A DNA stretch of 64,000 nucleotides from positions 62,001 through 126,000 of the forward strand of contig JALDRG010000012.1 of NCBI GenBank assembly GCA_031315995.1, read 5' to 3'. This DNA comes from Nitrospira sp. (GTDB taxonomy: Bacteria > Nitrospirota > Nitrospiria > Nitrospirales > Nitrospiraceae). Of the stretch, positions 45,842 to 55,000 are shown in pieces. The stretch's first letter is position 1. Each line of letters starts with the position of its first letter. Made by a program: the position numbers and the translations under genes. Under the pieces are notes generated by a model. It had not been told where the DNA came from, did no database searches, and saw only the letters and a program-made list of their open reading frames with translations.

Positions 45842-46834
45842 CTACTCGGTTTCGTAACCCCGCACCGGCAGATAGGGACCGGGCGCATGACGTAATTGAA
45901 AGGGCTCCTGAGCATCAAGTCGCGAGATCGCTGCAGGCGCGAGTGCATCCGGCAGAGCCTCGATTTCGAAACGCTCTCGCCTGATTTCTTGTCCGGTTCG
46001 GTTACGATACACCAGCTCGTCGCGATCCAGATCATATTCCGGAATGTCGGCGCTCTCCCATCGCTGCATAAAGTAATGCGCATATAACGTATACAAGCCA
46101 TGCTCCTTGCGGTTGCGCCGGAGGACATACTCCGGCATGGTCTGAACATCCAGATCGGCATGGTAATGCTGAAGCCAGAGGTAATCGCCGAGAATCACCA
46201 GCTTCACCAGTGGGGCGTCCGAATAGAGTTTCAGCTTCACCGCCTTTCCGATGGCCTTGAGTCGTTTGAGCAAGGCGATACTTTCCCTGACCTCCTCCCG
46301 GAATGATTGGAGCGTGCATGAGGGATGGGCCAGTGCCTGCATTCTCGCGCGCGCATCCGGACTGAACGGATTCACCAGGAGGATCTTCGCCTCGAGGCAT
46401 TTGTCGAGCACCGACGAGAGATCGCCCACCTGATCCACCAGCGAACCGGCTCCGCTTGAGCCGATCACCATCACGGTGTGGCCGGTGCCCTGCTCCTCCT
46501 TCAGGATCTTGATGTGCCGCTGCGCATCAGGCGCACGGCGGGGGAAAAACGACACGAGGCCGGCCCCGGCGGCCGCGGTCGCAAGTGCACGATCCCGCAG
46601 ACTGCGATGGAGATAGTTGAAGCAGGCCATGAGGAGGATGGCGGCGGTCATCTCAACCGCAATCAGCGACATTTTGTCATGTTCGATCTGCGACCAGAAC
46701 GACAGGAATTGCCTGGCCCCGGCCGGCAATAGGAGCGCAATGCCTGCGCTCATCGCGACGATGACGATGTGATACAGGCTCCCTGCCGCATGGCGAAGGA
46801 ATGCCCGAAGAACGGACCACGATTCGTGAAACAA
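45842..46834 (-). CDS. membrane protein with large cytoplasmic domain, unknown
   Basis: The 330-residue protein has two membrane helices (about 18-40 and 55-75) and a soluble C-terminal domain of about 220 residues. Segments such as CLEAKILLVNPFSPDARARM and VKLKLYSDAPLVKLVILGDY resemble phospholipase D-like fold modules that lack the HKD catalytic motif. The TTG at 46834 is chosen as start because a GAGGTG ribosome site lies six bases upstream; a longer frame to 46963 would run into the 5' inverted repeat. Function unknown. A promoter (47032-47060) and structured leader precede it. Confidence 0.6.
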   Translation of the reverse strand: MFHESWSVLRAFLRHAAGSLYHIVIVAMSAGIALLLPAGARQFLSFWSQIEHDKMSLIAVEMTAAILLMACFNYLHRSLRDRALATAAAGAGLVSFFPRRAPDAQRHIKILKEEQGTGHTVMVIGSSGAGSLVDQVGDLSSVLDKCLEAKILLVNPFSPDARARMQALAHPSCTLQSFREEVRESIALLKRLKAIGKAVKLKLYSDAPLVKLVILGDYLWLQHYHADLDVQTMPEYVLRRNRKEHGLYTLYAHYFMQRWESADIPEYDLDRDELVYRNRTGQEIRRERFEIEALPDALAPAAISRLDAQEPFQLRHAPGPYLPVRGYETE

Positions 46835-46964
46835 CGATGCACCTCTAGAACAGGTAAAGAAATGATTCCCACGGCTGTGACGAGCTGGCAGTGCGATCGA
46901 CGGAGGAAAAACCTTCGGCGGTAGGCTCAGCGGAGACGGCGCGGCTGCGGGCACAAACACCAAT

Positions 46965-47022
46965 CGCGTAAGACTGCAGAGATGCGAGGGCTGCTGCCCT
47001 CGGCTACAGAAGGTCTTACGCG
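46965..47022 (-). repeat. 58-base inverted repeat in a predicted 5' leader
   Basis: CGCGTAAGAC (46965-46974) is exactly inverted as GTCTTACGCG (47013-47022). Between them CGAGGG (46985-46990) and CCCTCG (46997-47002) form an inner hairpin with a CTGCTG loop. The structure starts about three bases after the predicted minus-strand start site, so it would form at the very 5' end of the membrane protein mRNA. No sequence match to a known riboswitch was recognised. Confidence 0.6.
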
Positions 47023-47031
47023 AACGAGATC

Positions 47032-47060
47032 ACTGTAGCAGGTCTGTTTGAGTGAAGCAA
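47032..47060 (-). promoter_or_regulatory. predicted promoter, TTGCTT-17-TACAGT (minus strand)
   Basis: On the minus strand TTGCTT (47060-47055) and TACAGT (47037-47032) have a 17-base spacer; four and five positions of six match consensus. The start would be near 47025, giving a leader of about 190 bases to the TTG at 46834. Confidence 0.45.
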
Positions 47061-47185
47061 GGACAGCCCTGTTCGACTGACTTTCTGTACCGTCGCGAAC
47101 CACAGATCGCGTTCGAAGGTGGGTCTGTCTCATATTCTATGCGATCGTGCAGGAAGCGGATGGTCCGACAGACGCGACCGTGGCG

Positions 47186-48136
47186 CTACCTGGCGCGACC
47201 AGCGGGCGAAAATACCGGCTGTCCCAGACTCTCGTACCACGCGATGGTCCGTCTCAGGCCTTCATCGAGCGAGACTTTCGGAGTCCAACCCAACAGCTTT
47301 TCCGCGGCATGCGTATCGGCAACACGCACTTGTTCAAGCGGCCGATCGGATCTGCTGCCGAACAGAGGATGAATATCAGATCCCATCAACCCCACGAGCT
47401 TTTCGACCACGCTTCGCACCGTTGCCGCTCTCCCCGATCCGATGTCGATAGTCTTACCTTCCAGATTGGCCGCAAGTGCCGCTGCTAGAAGCGCGTCCAC
47501 GACATCATCAACATAAATCCAATCGATAGGACGCTGGCCGCTGGAGAATGTGGGCACCTCCCCTTTCAAGACCGAACGGATGACATACGGAATGAGTTTA
47601 TGCACGTCGCGTTGAGCTGGGCCATAGACCATAAAGACACGTAAAATCACCACAGGAAGCTGGTAGAGCGCATGGAACATGCGGGCATAGGCACTGCCAG
47701 CCCATTTCGTGACCGCATAGGGAGAGCTCGGGACGACGTCGGCGCCGCCCGACGATGGCTCTTCCAAAGATCCTGGCAGCACGAATCTTTCGCAGCCCAC
47801 GGCTTGGGCGACAGTCAACAAATTCACCGTGGTCATGAGATTCGATTGGAATGTCGGCACGATGGCATCGGTGCTGCGCGTCCCGACCACATGACTGGCC
47901 AAGTGATAGATCACGTGAGGCTGAATAGCCTCCAGCAAGGTCCGCGTGGTGGGCAAGTCTGCCATATTCGCTTGATACCACTGTATGCCGGAACTCCCAT
48001 CAGGCTGCTGACCCCGTGAGACAGCATAGACGCGAGCACCCACGGCTGAAAGACGATCCAGAAGATGGCGACCGATGAATCCCGTTCCCCCGGTGAGGAA
48101 TACCCGCTTTCCGCACAATGTCGTAACGTCTGTCAT
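47186..48136 (-). CDS. NAD-dependent epimerase/dehydratase (extended SDR)
   Basis: The 316-residue protein has the extended-SDR NAD site FLTGGTGFIGRHLLDRL (12-28), NLMTTVNLLTVAQ and the active-site YAVTK (Tyr-x3-Lys). The usual Ser upstream may be in LPGSLEE. Later segments RPIDWIYVDDVVDALLAA and VADTHAAEKLLGWTPK are typical of nucleotide-sugar 4-epimerases and 4,6-dehydratases. The exact sugar cannot be told; no glycosyltransferase genes adjoin it. The ATG at 48136 begins the Rossmann fold; the upstream extension is not family-like. Confidence 0.85.
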   Translation of the reverse strand: MTDVTTLCGKRVFLTGGTGFIGRHLLDRLSAVGARVYAVSRGQQPDGSSGIQWYQANMADLPTTRTLLEAIQPHVIYHLASHVVGTRSTDAIVPTFQSNLMTTVNLLTVAQAVGCERFVLPGSLEEPSSGGADVVPSSPYAVTKWAGSAYARMFHALYQLPVVILRVFMVYGPAQRDVHKLIPYVIRSVLKGEVPTFSSGQRPIDWIYVDDVVDALLAAALAANLEGKTIDIGSGRAATVRSVVEKLVGLMGSDIHPLFGSRSDRPLEQVRVADTHAAEKLLGWTPKVSLDEGLRRTIAWYESLGQPVFSPAGRAR

Positions 48137-48603
48137 TCGCGATCGTTCCTTTCCTTTCCCGCAAAGAAGAGGCAACCCCTCATGATCCTGATTTGTACAT
48201 CCGCAATTCCAGCCTAACAAATACCGCGCCAACTGTAATCTGCCTTAGCCGATCGATTACGAACTCCTTCAAAATTGCCCCCCGGCGTTCAGTCGACTGC
48301 CATGCACGATGAATCAACTTGACACACCAGCCACATCGGACGAGGCGAGCCACATCGGAAGAGACGCAGTCCCTGCTCATAACATATGCTCCATGACAAA
48401 AACATCTGGGACAAACCCTAGAGTACCTTGGCCCACGACGAGCCAACAGATTTCGGCTGTCGAGGACAGCACATGGGTTGGACCAACCGTGCGACGGAGA
48501 CGAACGGGACAGGAGCGTTGCAAGCGGGAGGATACGTGCGGATGCGTGCGTCTCTGTCGGCCTCGTATGGAACAGCAGAGGAATCAGGAACGCTCGGCAG
48601 GGC
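48137..48603. other. 467-base gap with a possible small gene
   Basis: Apart from the cysteine-rich minus-strand frame at 48180-48446, nothing was recognised. TTGACA at about 48329 on the plus strand has no -10 partner. Confidence 0.35.
48180..48446 (-). CDS. possible cysteine-rich zinc-ribbon protein
   Basis: An 88-codon frame with a TTG start encodes VCPRCFCHGAYV and, 17 residues later, RCGWCVKLIHRAW, the spacing of a four-cysteine zinc ribbon. A helical tail (GAILKEFVIDRLRQI) follows. The plan is like the small zinc ribbon at 33275, though the sequences differ. No Shine-Dalgarno is visible and the start is uncertain; an ATG at residue 23 would lose the first cysteine pair. It shares orientation with its neighbours on both sides. 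Confidence 0.4.
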   Translation of the reverse strand: MARRGPRYSRVCPRCFCHGAYVMSRDCVSSDVARLVRCGWCVKLIHRAWQSTERRGAILKEFVIDRLRQITVGAVFVRLELRMYKSGS

Positions 48604-51600
48604 TCAGAAGATCGTGACCAAATACTCCAACAGGAGCAGAAGGCCGGTGCCGCCGGTCGGGAGCGCGATCGCGCCGAACAGCGGATGGCGGGTGAACGGC
48701 AGGAAGGCCCCTTCCTGGTACCGTTCGATCAGCTCCACCATCCGCTCGACCTGCGCCCGCTGCTCCTTCTTCAAGACCAGTTTGCCGGACCAGCCATTGA
48801 GCCGGGACTTCAGTTGCGCCACGGCCGCTCGTTTGGCCTGTTCGGCAGATCGTCGCAGGAACACGCCGTTGCCGAATGCATAGGCGGCGTTCAGTCCGAA
48901 GATCACGGTGAGCCCGATCGGAAAATCCCATCGATCGAAATAGCTGTGCCGCGCGACCGCCATGAGGAACACCACGACGAACGGAAAATAAATCATAGCG
49001 CTGATGACCGCCGTCCGCTTGGCAATGAACTCAATGCCGATCCACTCGCGCACATAGGACTGGTCCACGCGGCGCTTCGTAGCCTCCTGCGCCAGCAAAC
49101 GGTCCGGCCACCAGATGGTCGTGCCGATCATGATTGTGATCAAACGCCGACAGAGCCGCGTGGCGTCGACTACGTAGAACATCAACAATGTCATGGCAGC
49201 GACACTACACCCCAGAATGATGTGATTGATCGTAAAGCAGGCCGACCCGCGGCAGGGGAGCACCGGAAACCTGAAGATCACCATCAGCAACACCCCAAAC
49301 CCGGCATAGAAGAATGTCTGCGGTACGATGCGGACCAGACGCGCCTTCCAGCTTCCCAAAGCTCGATACTCCCGCCAGAGCAGGGCCGCCTCCGCATCGC
49401 CGGTGGGTTGAGGACGCCAGTGGTGGATCCCGACGAGTGAGCCTGTCGGAACCGTCAAGGCCGCCTTGGAGCGCAGCAACCGAAAACGGCGGCTCAACGC
49501 TTTCTCATTTTCACGCAGCCTCCGCCACGAATAGGCGAAGAAGGCGAGGCACAATATGAAGGCCAGCAGCCGCAGACTTGTGGTCGGCCAGACACTGATC
49601 CCGTCGGTGAGCGTGAACGGCTCGCCCGCCGTCTGATCGCTCATCGCCCAACGGAGCAGGCCGAGCGCAAGACTCCCGGCCAGCAGCAAACCGACAAGCG
49701 CACCCACGATCCGTCGAGATCGCGCCCATTGCCACAACCCGCTGTTGATCAACAGGGCGCAGAGGACCATCATGCCGACCGCCGACAGGAGCAGCGCGAT
49801 CGTCTCGAGACCGGGGAGACGCAACTCACCGGTGCTCGGATCCACATCAGGACGCGGAAGGTGCAGGCTCGAGAGCGCTTCCGGCCGCCGATCTGCAGGG
49901 CGGGATCCGTCGGGACTGATATCGACCGGGCCATGCCGCCCGACTTCGTACAACCGCGGTGGCACCGTGCTTGGGAAAGTCGCCTTGCTCGGAATCTGCA
50001 AGTCATTCCGGTCCGGTCCAGGGACAATGTAGCCCACCGCCCGCAAGACCGAATAAAACAACGCCGTCTGGTAACTGTCGCGAAAAGGCGGGATGGGCGT
50101 CTGAATCAGGGGATGAAGCTCTAGACCAAAATGGGAGGCAATCACCAGATTACGCGTCCACTGCAACTGACTCGGGTGGGTCAGCCTCGCATCGAGATCC
50201 GTGGTGAAAAAAAGAGCATGGGGAAAGTCGCTCCGCAGAGCTTGGAGGATCATGAGCTTATCGTAGACGTCGCTGCCCAACACTCCGATGGCGGTGAATT
50301 CGCCGCCGGCGGTCGTTTCTTCCCGCTTCAAGGTAGCCACGAGACGACGGAGATAATCCAGCTGACTCCGACCAACCGGAGCCTCTCCCATACCCTGCTC
50401 CACACGAAGTCCCCCGTCCCCTATTTTCCCCTTGGCCTGCGCACCGCCGGAGTCTTTTTCGTTATTCTTTGGCGGGAGTTCGCCATCGAGACCGGCCAGG
50501 TAGGAATAGCGGTGCACCCATTCAGGATAGTGCTCCATGCGAAGTTCGTTGAAGTGAGACGCGAAGCCGGATGTCGCGTGGTCTCGATGTTTGTCCGCTA
50601 GACTCTCCACCATTGCAACCAGCGTGCGCGGCAGAGCCCTGCCGTAGAGCGTGTCCCACTCGGAAATCAGCGCGATGTGGGGAATCGGACACCTCCCCTT
50701 TACACCGACCTTCGATGAGCGGGGTGAACCTGATGAAGGGCCTGTCTGATCTTGCTCGCACGGTCCTGCCGCACCTCGCGGAATCGTCAGGTCGATCCGG
50801 CGTCGTTTCAATTCTTCCACAAGTTGTTCCGCCAAGACGGCATCCGTCCCGATCGTCCGGATCAAGGTCATTCCCCCCGTCTCAAACCATTGCTCAACAC
50901 CTCGCGCTGAGTCAGGCCCTTGGACCTCGCCCAGGAGAACCGGATCTGCTGCGGTGGCCCAGGATGAATAGAATTGAAGGCCCTTCAACTGCCCCAACTT
51001 GCCGTCGGAGGCCGCCGCAGAGAGCAGCGACGATTGGCTTTCGGTCTGCTCCGTTCCGTAATGGGTCTGCAATTCACTGAGCATGGCGCCCAGAGACCCG
51101 GACGAGCGAGGACCCAGCACCCGATAGGACACCGTCTGCCTCGCGAATGCCTGTTGGAGCTCCGCCACCATCTCATTCAAGGCCAGAAGCGGTTTGGGAC
51201 TGAAGTCCTGCTCCTTTAACCAAAGCACCAGCACCTGCATGGTCTTTTGTGAATGAGCTTCCTGCAGCTTGCCAAGAAACGCCTCAGCCGGAACCACGAG
51301 GGGCTCAGTCCCCGATCGCACCCATTCAAAGTATCGGATGGATTCGCCGGACTCAGGCTGATACCCCGCCGCCCCTAAGGCCGACACTAGGGCGTATCGA
51401 TCCCGAAGCCTCGACTCGACACCACTCGCGTAGGGACTCCCGTCCACGAAAACCGGCAACAGAAGAAATTCCGCAGGCGCACCGGCCTGGGTGACTGCGG
51501 TCAACAGCCGAGGAAACGTATGGTGTGTGTGCGCGTCGCTGTGTTGAGTCGTCGTCGCCTCTTTGAGTCGATGGGTCGAGACCGCCTCAAACGGATCCTG

Positions 51601-51780
51601 CCACAAGCGCGCTTGCACGCGATCCACGCCGATCGCCAGCGTCTTCTCCGCTTCCTTGTCGATCGGCCGCGACGTCTTGAGCGGCACCTGGTAGATGATG
51701 AGACTGCTCACCACCGCCAACAGCAGCGCCACCACGCCGGTCAACGGCAGCTTGGATCGCTCTTCATGTTGTTCAGCCAT
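48604..51780 (-). CDS. 1058-residue membrane protein of unknown function
   Basis: The protein starts with a membrane helix (about 14-31), followed by about 650 residues predicted to lie outside the membrane. Two parts of that region have alternating strand-helix character, such as PHIALISEWDTLYGRALPRT and TAIGVLGSDVYDKLMILQ with LFFTTDLDARL, recalling periplasmic-binding-protein or receptor folds. About eight membrane helices follow from about residue 680, with a loop carrying charged segments. No enzyme motif was recognised. Single-gene unit, minus strand, with dnaE divergent 307 bases away. A ligand-sensing membrane protein is one possibility only. Confidence 0.7.
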   Translation of the reverse strand: MAEQHEERSKLPLTGVVALLLAVVSSLIIYQVPLKTSRPIDKEAEKTLAIGVDRVQARLWQDPFEAVSTHRLKEATTTQHSDAHTHHTFPRLLTAVTQAGAPAEFLLLPVFVDGSPYASGVESRLRDRYALVSALGAAGYQPESGESIRYFEWVRSGTEPLVVPAEAFLGKLQEAHSQKTMQVLVLWLKEQDFSPKPLLALNEMVAELQQAFARQTVSYRVLGPRSSGSLGAMLSELQTHYGTEQTESQSSLLSAAASDGKLGQLKGLQFYSSWATAADPVLLGEVQGPDSARGVEQWFETGGMTLIRTIGTDAVLAEQLVEELKRRRIDLTIPRGAAGPCEQDQTGPSSGSPRSSKVGVKGRCPIPHIALISEWDTLYGRALPRTLVAMVESLADKHRDHATSGFASHFNELRMEHYPEWVHRYSYLAGLDGELPPKNNEKDSGGAQAKGKIGDGGLRVEQGMGEAPVGRSQLDYLRRLVATLKREETTAGGEFTAIGVLGSDVYDKLMILQALRSDFPHALFFTTDLDARLTHPSQLQWTRNLVIASHFGLELHPLIQTPIPPFRDSYQTALFYSVLRAVGYIVPGPDRNDLQIPSKATFPSTVPPRLYEVGRHGPVDISPDGSRPADRRPEALSSLHLPRPDVDPSTGELRLPGLETIALLLSAVGMMVLCALLINSGLWQWARSRRIVGALVGLLLAGSLALGLLRWAMSDQTAGEPFTLTDGISVWPTTSLRLLAFILCLAFFAYSWRRLRENEKALSRRFRLLRSKAALTVPTGSLVGIHHWRPQPTGDAEAALLWREYRALGSWKARLVRIVPQTFFYAGFGVLLMVIFRFPVLPCRGSACFTINHIILGCSVAAMTLLMFYVVDATRLCRRLITIMIGTTIWWPDRLLAQEATKRRVDQSYVREWIGIEFIAKRTAVISAMIYFPFVVVFLMAVARHSYFDRWDFPIGLTVIFGLNAAYAFGNGVFLRRSAEQAKRAAVAQLKSRLNGWSGKLVLKKEQRAQVERMVELIERYQEGAFLPFTRHPLFGAIALPTGGTGLLLLLEYLVTIF

Positions 51781-52087
51781 AGGGACGACAGGGCTTCCAG
51801 GCGAATGGCGTCCATGGATCGATCAGTCGGCTCGACCATGCAGGCGTCTGCATCGAGCCTAAAACAGCGACAGGCTAGTCTTGAGCCACACAACTGTCAA
51901 TGGAGGGAATGAGGAAATAGTGGCAACTCGACAAGAGCCACGCTGCAGCCTGGTGGTCTACGACTGTGCGCGTCCAACAAGGGGCTTCTTAGCCCTCGCG
52001 TTGCGCGAACAAAGGAGATCAGCAGGCCGCCCTCCCTCTCCTTCCCCTCCGTTTGACATCAACTTTTCCTCTCACTACAATCTTGCG
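51781..52087. other. 307-base divergent intergenic region
   Basis: It separates the large membrane protein gene from dnaE. The plus strand holds the dnaE promoter at its very end. The reading frame open upstream of dnaE from 51881 is not family-like and is treated as noncoding. No minus-strand promoter was identified. Confidence 0.45.
52053..52081 (+). promoter_or_regulatory. strong dnaE promoter, TTGACA-17-TACAAT
   Basis: TTGACA (52053-52058) and TACAAT (52076-52081) are 17 bases apart, eleven of twelve positions matching consensus. The -10 ends six bases before the dnaE GTG at 52088, so the start site should coincide with the first codon. No Shine-Dalgarno can fit, which implies a leaderless transcript. 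Confidence 0.78.
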
Positions 52088-55000
52088 GTGGCCTCACAAT
52101 TCGTTCACCTGCATCTCCATACCCAATACAGCCTCCTCGACGGCGCCAACCAGATCGACCCCCTGATGCAACAGGTGAAGTCCTTCGGGCAACCGGCCGT
52201 CGCGATGACCGATCACGGCAACATGTTCGGGGCGGTGGAGTTCTACCGGAAGGCCAAGGAAGCCGGCGTCAAACCGATCATCGGGTGCGAAGCCTACATG
52301 GCGCCTGGCAGCCGGCTGGAAAAGAATTCCCACCTCGCGCACAACGACTACTACCATTTGATTCTGCTCGCGACAAACCTCAAGGGATACCAGAATCTTA
52401 TCAAGCTCGTAAGCAAAGCCTATCTTGAAGGTTTCTACTATAAGCCTCGAATGGATAAGGATATTTTGCAAGAACATCATGAGGGCTTGATTGGACTCTC
52501 AGGCTGTCTTAGCGGGGAGGTCGCCTATCTCATCGGGCAGAAGGACCTGGAAGGCGCGACCAAAGCGGCCGGCGAATATCGCGAGATTTTCGGCAAAGAC
52601 CACTACTACCTGGAACTGCAAGCCAACGGCTTGGAGCACCAGCGCATCGCCAATGACGGCCTGCTGGAGATCCATAAGAAACTCGGGATCCCGCTGGCCG
52701 GCACCAACGATTGCCACTATCTCAAGAAGGAAGATTCCCGCCCCCACGACCTGATGCTCTGCCTGCAGACGGGCAAGACGATCAACGACCCCAACCGGAT
52801 GAAGTTCGACACGGACGAGCTCTACGTGAAATCGACGGAGCAGGCGCTGGCCGAGTTCAAGGAAATGCCGACGGCCGTCTCGAATACCGTCAAGATTGCC
52901 GAAGCCTGCACGCTTGAACTGGCGCTCAACAAAACCTTCCTGCCCCAGTTCAAAGTACCGGAAGGCTATACCCGCGAATCCTATGTCGAGCAGCTGGCCA
53001 TGGAAGGGCTCGCGGCCCGCCTCAAGGAACGGCCGAGTTCCATCCCTGAACTCGCGTATCAAGTGCGGCTGAAAGAAGAAGTCGCCGTGATTTGCTCGAT
53101 GGGGTTCGCCGGGTACTTCCTCATCGTGTGGGACATCATCAAGTTCGCCCGGTCGCGCGGCATTCCCGTCGGTCCTGGACGCGGCTCCGCAGCCGGCAGC
53201 CTCGTCGCCTATGCCCTGCGAATCACCGACCTCGATCCGCTCGTCTATTCGCTGCTCTTCGAACGGTTCCTGAATCCCGAGCGTGTCTCCCTCCCCGACA
53301 TCGACATGGATTTCTGCATGGACCGCCGGGACGAGGTCATCAACTACGTCATCCATAAATACGGTGAAGACCACGTTGCGCAGATCATCACGTTCGGAAC
53401 GATGAAAGCGAAAGCGGCGATTCGCGACGTCGGCCGCGTGCTTGAAATGCCCTATGCCGAGGTGGACCGGATCGCGAAGCTCATCCCGGACGATTTGAAG
53501 ATGACGCTCGACAAGGCGCTCGAACAGGAGCCGCGCCTGAAGGAACTGGTCGACAAAGATGTGAAGGTGAAGGAACTCATGTCGGTGGCGCAGTCGCTCG
53601 AAGGCCTCGCGCGCCATGCGTCCACCCATGCGGCCGGCATCGTCATTTCCGACCAGCCGCTCACCGAACACGTCCCGCTCTACAAAGGCCCCAAGGACGA
53701 AATCGTCACGCAATATTCGATGGGCGACGTCGAAAAAATCGGCCTGGTCAAATTCGACTTCCTCGGACTGAAGACCCTCACCATGATTCACCGCGCAGAA
53801 ATGCTGGTGAATGACGTGCGCCCCGATCGCCCGCCCTTGCGCGTCGAGCAACTCCCGTTCGATGATCCTGAGACGTTCGCCCTGCTCGCGTCCGGAAAAA
53901 CCACCGGCGTGTTCCAGTTGGAAAGTTCCGGCATGCGCGACCTCTTGATGGGTCTGAAGCCAGATCGGTTCGAAGACATCATCGCGATCATCGCACTCTA
54001 TCGTCCCGGTCCGATGGACCTCATCCCGGACTTCATCAAACGCAAGCAGGGCAAGATTCCGATCGCCTACGAGATGCACGAGCTCGAACCGATCCTGAAA
54101 GACACCTACGGCGTCATCGTCTACCAGGAACAGGTCATGGCCATCGCCAATAAGGTGGCCGGCTTCTCGCTGGGACAAGCGGATATTCTCCGTCGCGCCA
54201 TGGGGAAAAAGAAGCCTGAGGAGATGGAAAAACTCCGCGTGCAATTCCTCGAAGGCGCGAAACAGAAACAGATCCCGGAGAAGAAAGCCGACAAGCTCTA
54301 CGAACTGATCCAGAAATTCGCCGGGTACGGCTTCAACAAGTCGCACGCCGCCGCCTATGCCGTAGTCTGTTACCAGACGGCCTACCTCAAGACCCATTAC
54401 CCCACGGAGTTCATGGCGGCGCTCATGACGACCGACATGGGGAACGCCGACAAGATCGTCGGGTACTTCACCGAATGCCGCGGACTCGGCATTCCCGTGC
54501 TGCCGCCGGACGTGAACCAAAGCCAGAAAAATTTCGCCGTCGTCGATCAGAGCATCCGCTTCGGGCTCGCGGCGATCAAGAATGTCGGCGAGGGTGCCGT
54601 CGAGGCCATCATCGACGTGCGTCACGAAACCGGACCGTTCCGCTCGTTCTTCGATCTCTTCCGCCGGGTCGATCTGCGCAAGCTGAATAAACGCATGATG
54701 GAAGGACTGATCAAGGCGGGAGCGTTCGATTCCATGGGCGGCCGGCGATCGCAATATCTGGCCGTGCTCGATCAGGCGATGGATGAAGGGATGAGCATTC
54801 AGAAAGAGCGCGCGCTCGGCCAGACCAGCATCTTCGGCGACGAGACGATCGGACTGCCGCAGAAGCTGGACGAGCCCACTCTGCCCGACGTGCCCGAGTG
54901 GAGCCAGGGCGAGATGTTGAAATATGAGCGCGAGCTGACCGGTTTCTACATCAGCGCCCATCCTTTGGCCCGCTACGAAGCCGCCATTCAACTATTCGCC

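Larger units (their letters stand above)
46835..47185. other. 351-base region upstream of a membrane protein gene
   Basis: It carries the 58-base inverted repeat at 46965-47022 and a minus-strand promoter at 47032-47060. No coding sequence is supported in the remainder. Confidence 0.45.

Noticed and set aside
46965..47022. Inverted repeat as an integron attC site or MITE
   Set aside because: It lacks the conserved attC core sites, and no flanking target duplication is visible; a structured mRNA leader fits better.
52499..54991. 830-codon minus-strand open frame inside dnaE
   Set aside because: Shadow frame caused by GC-rich codon usage of dnaE; no independent start signals or protein motifs.
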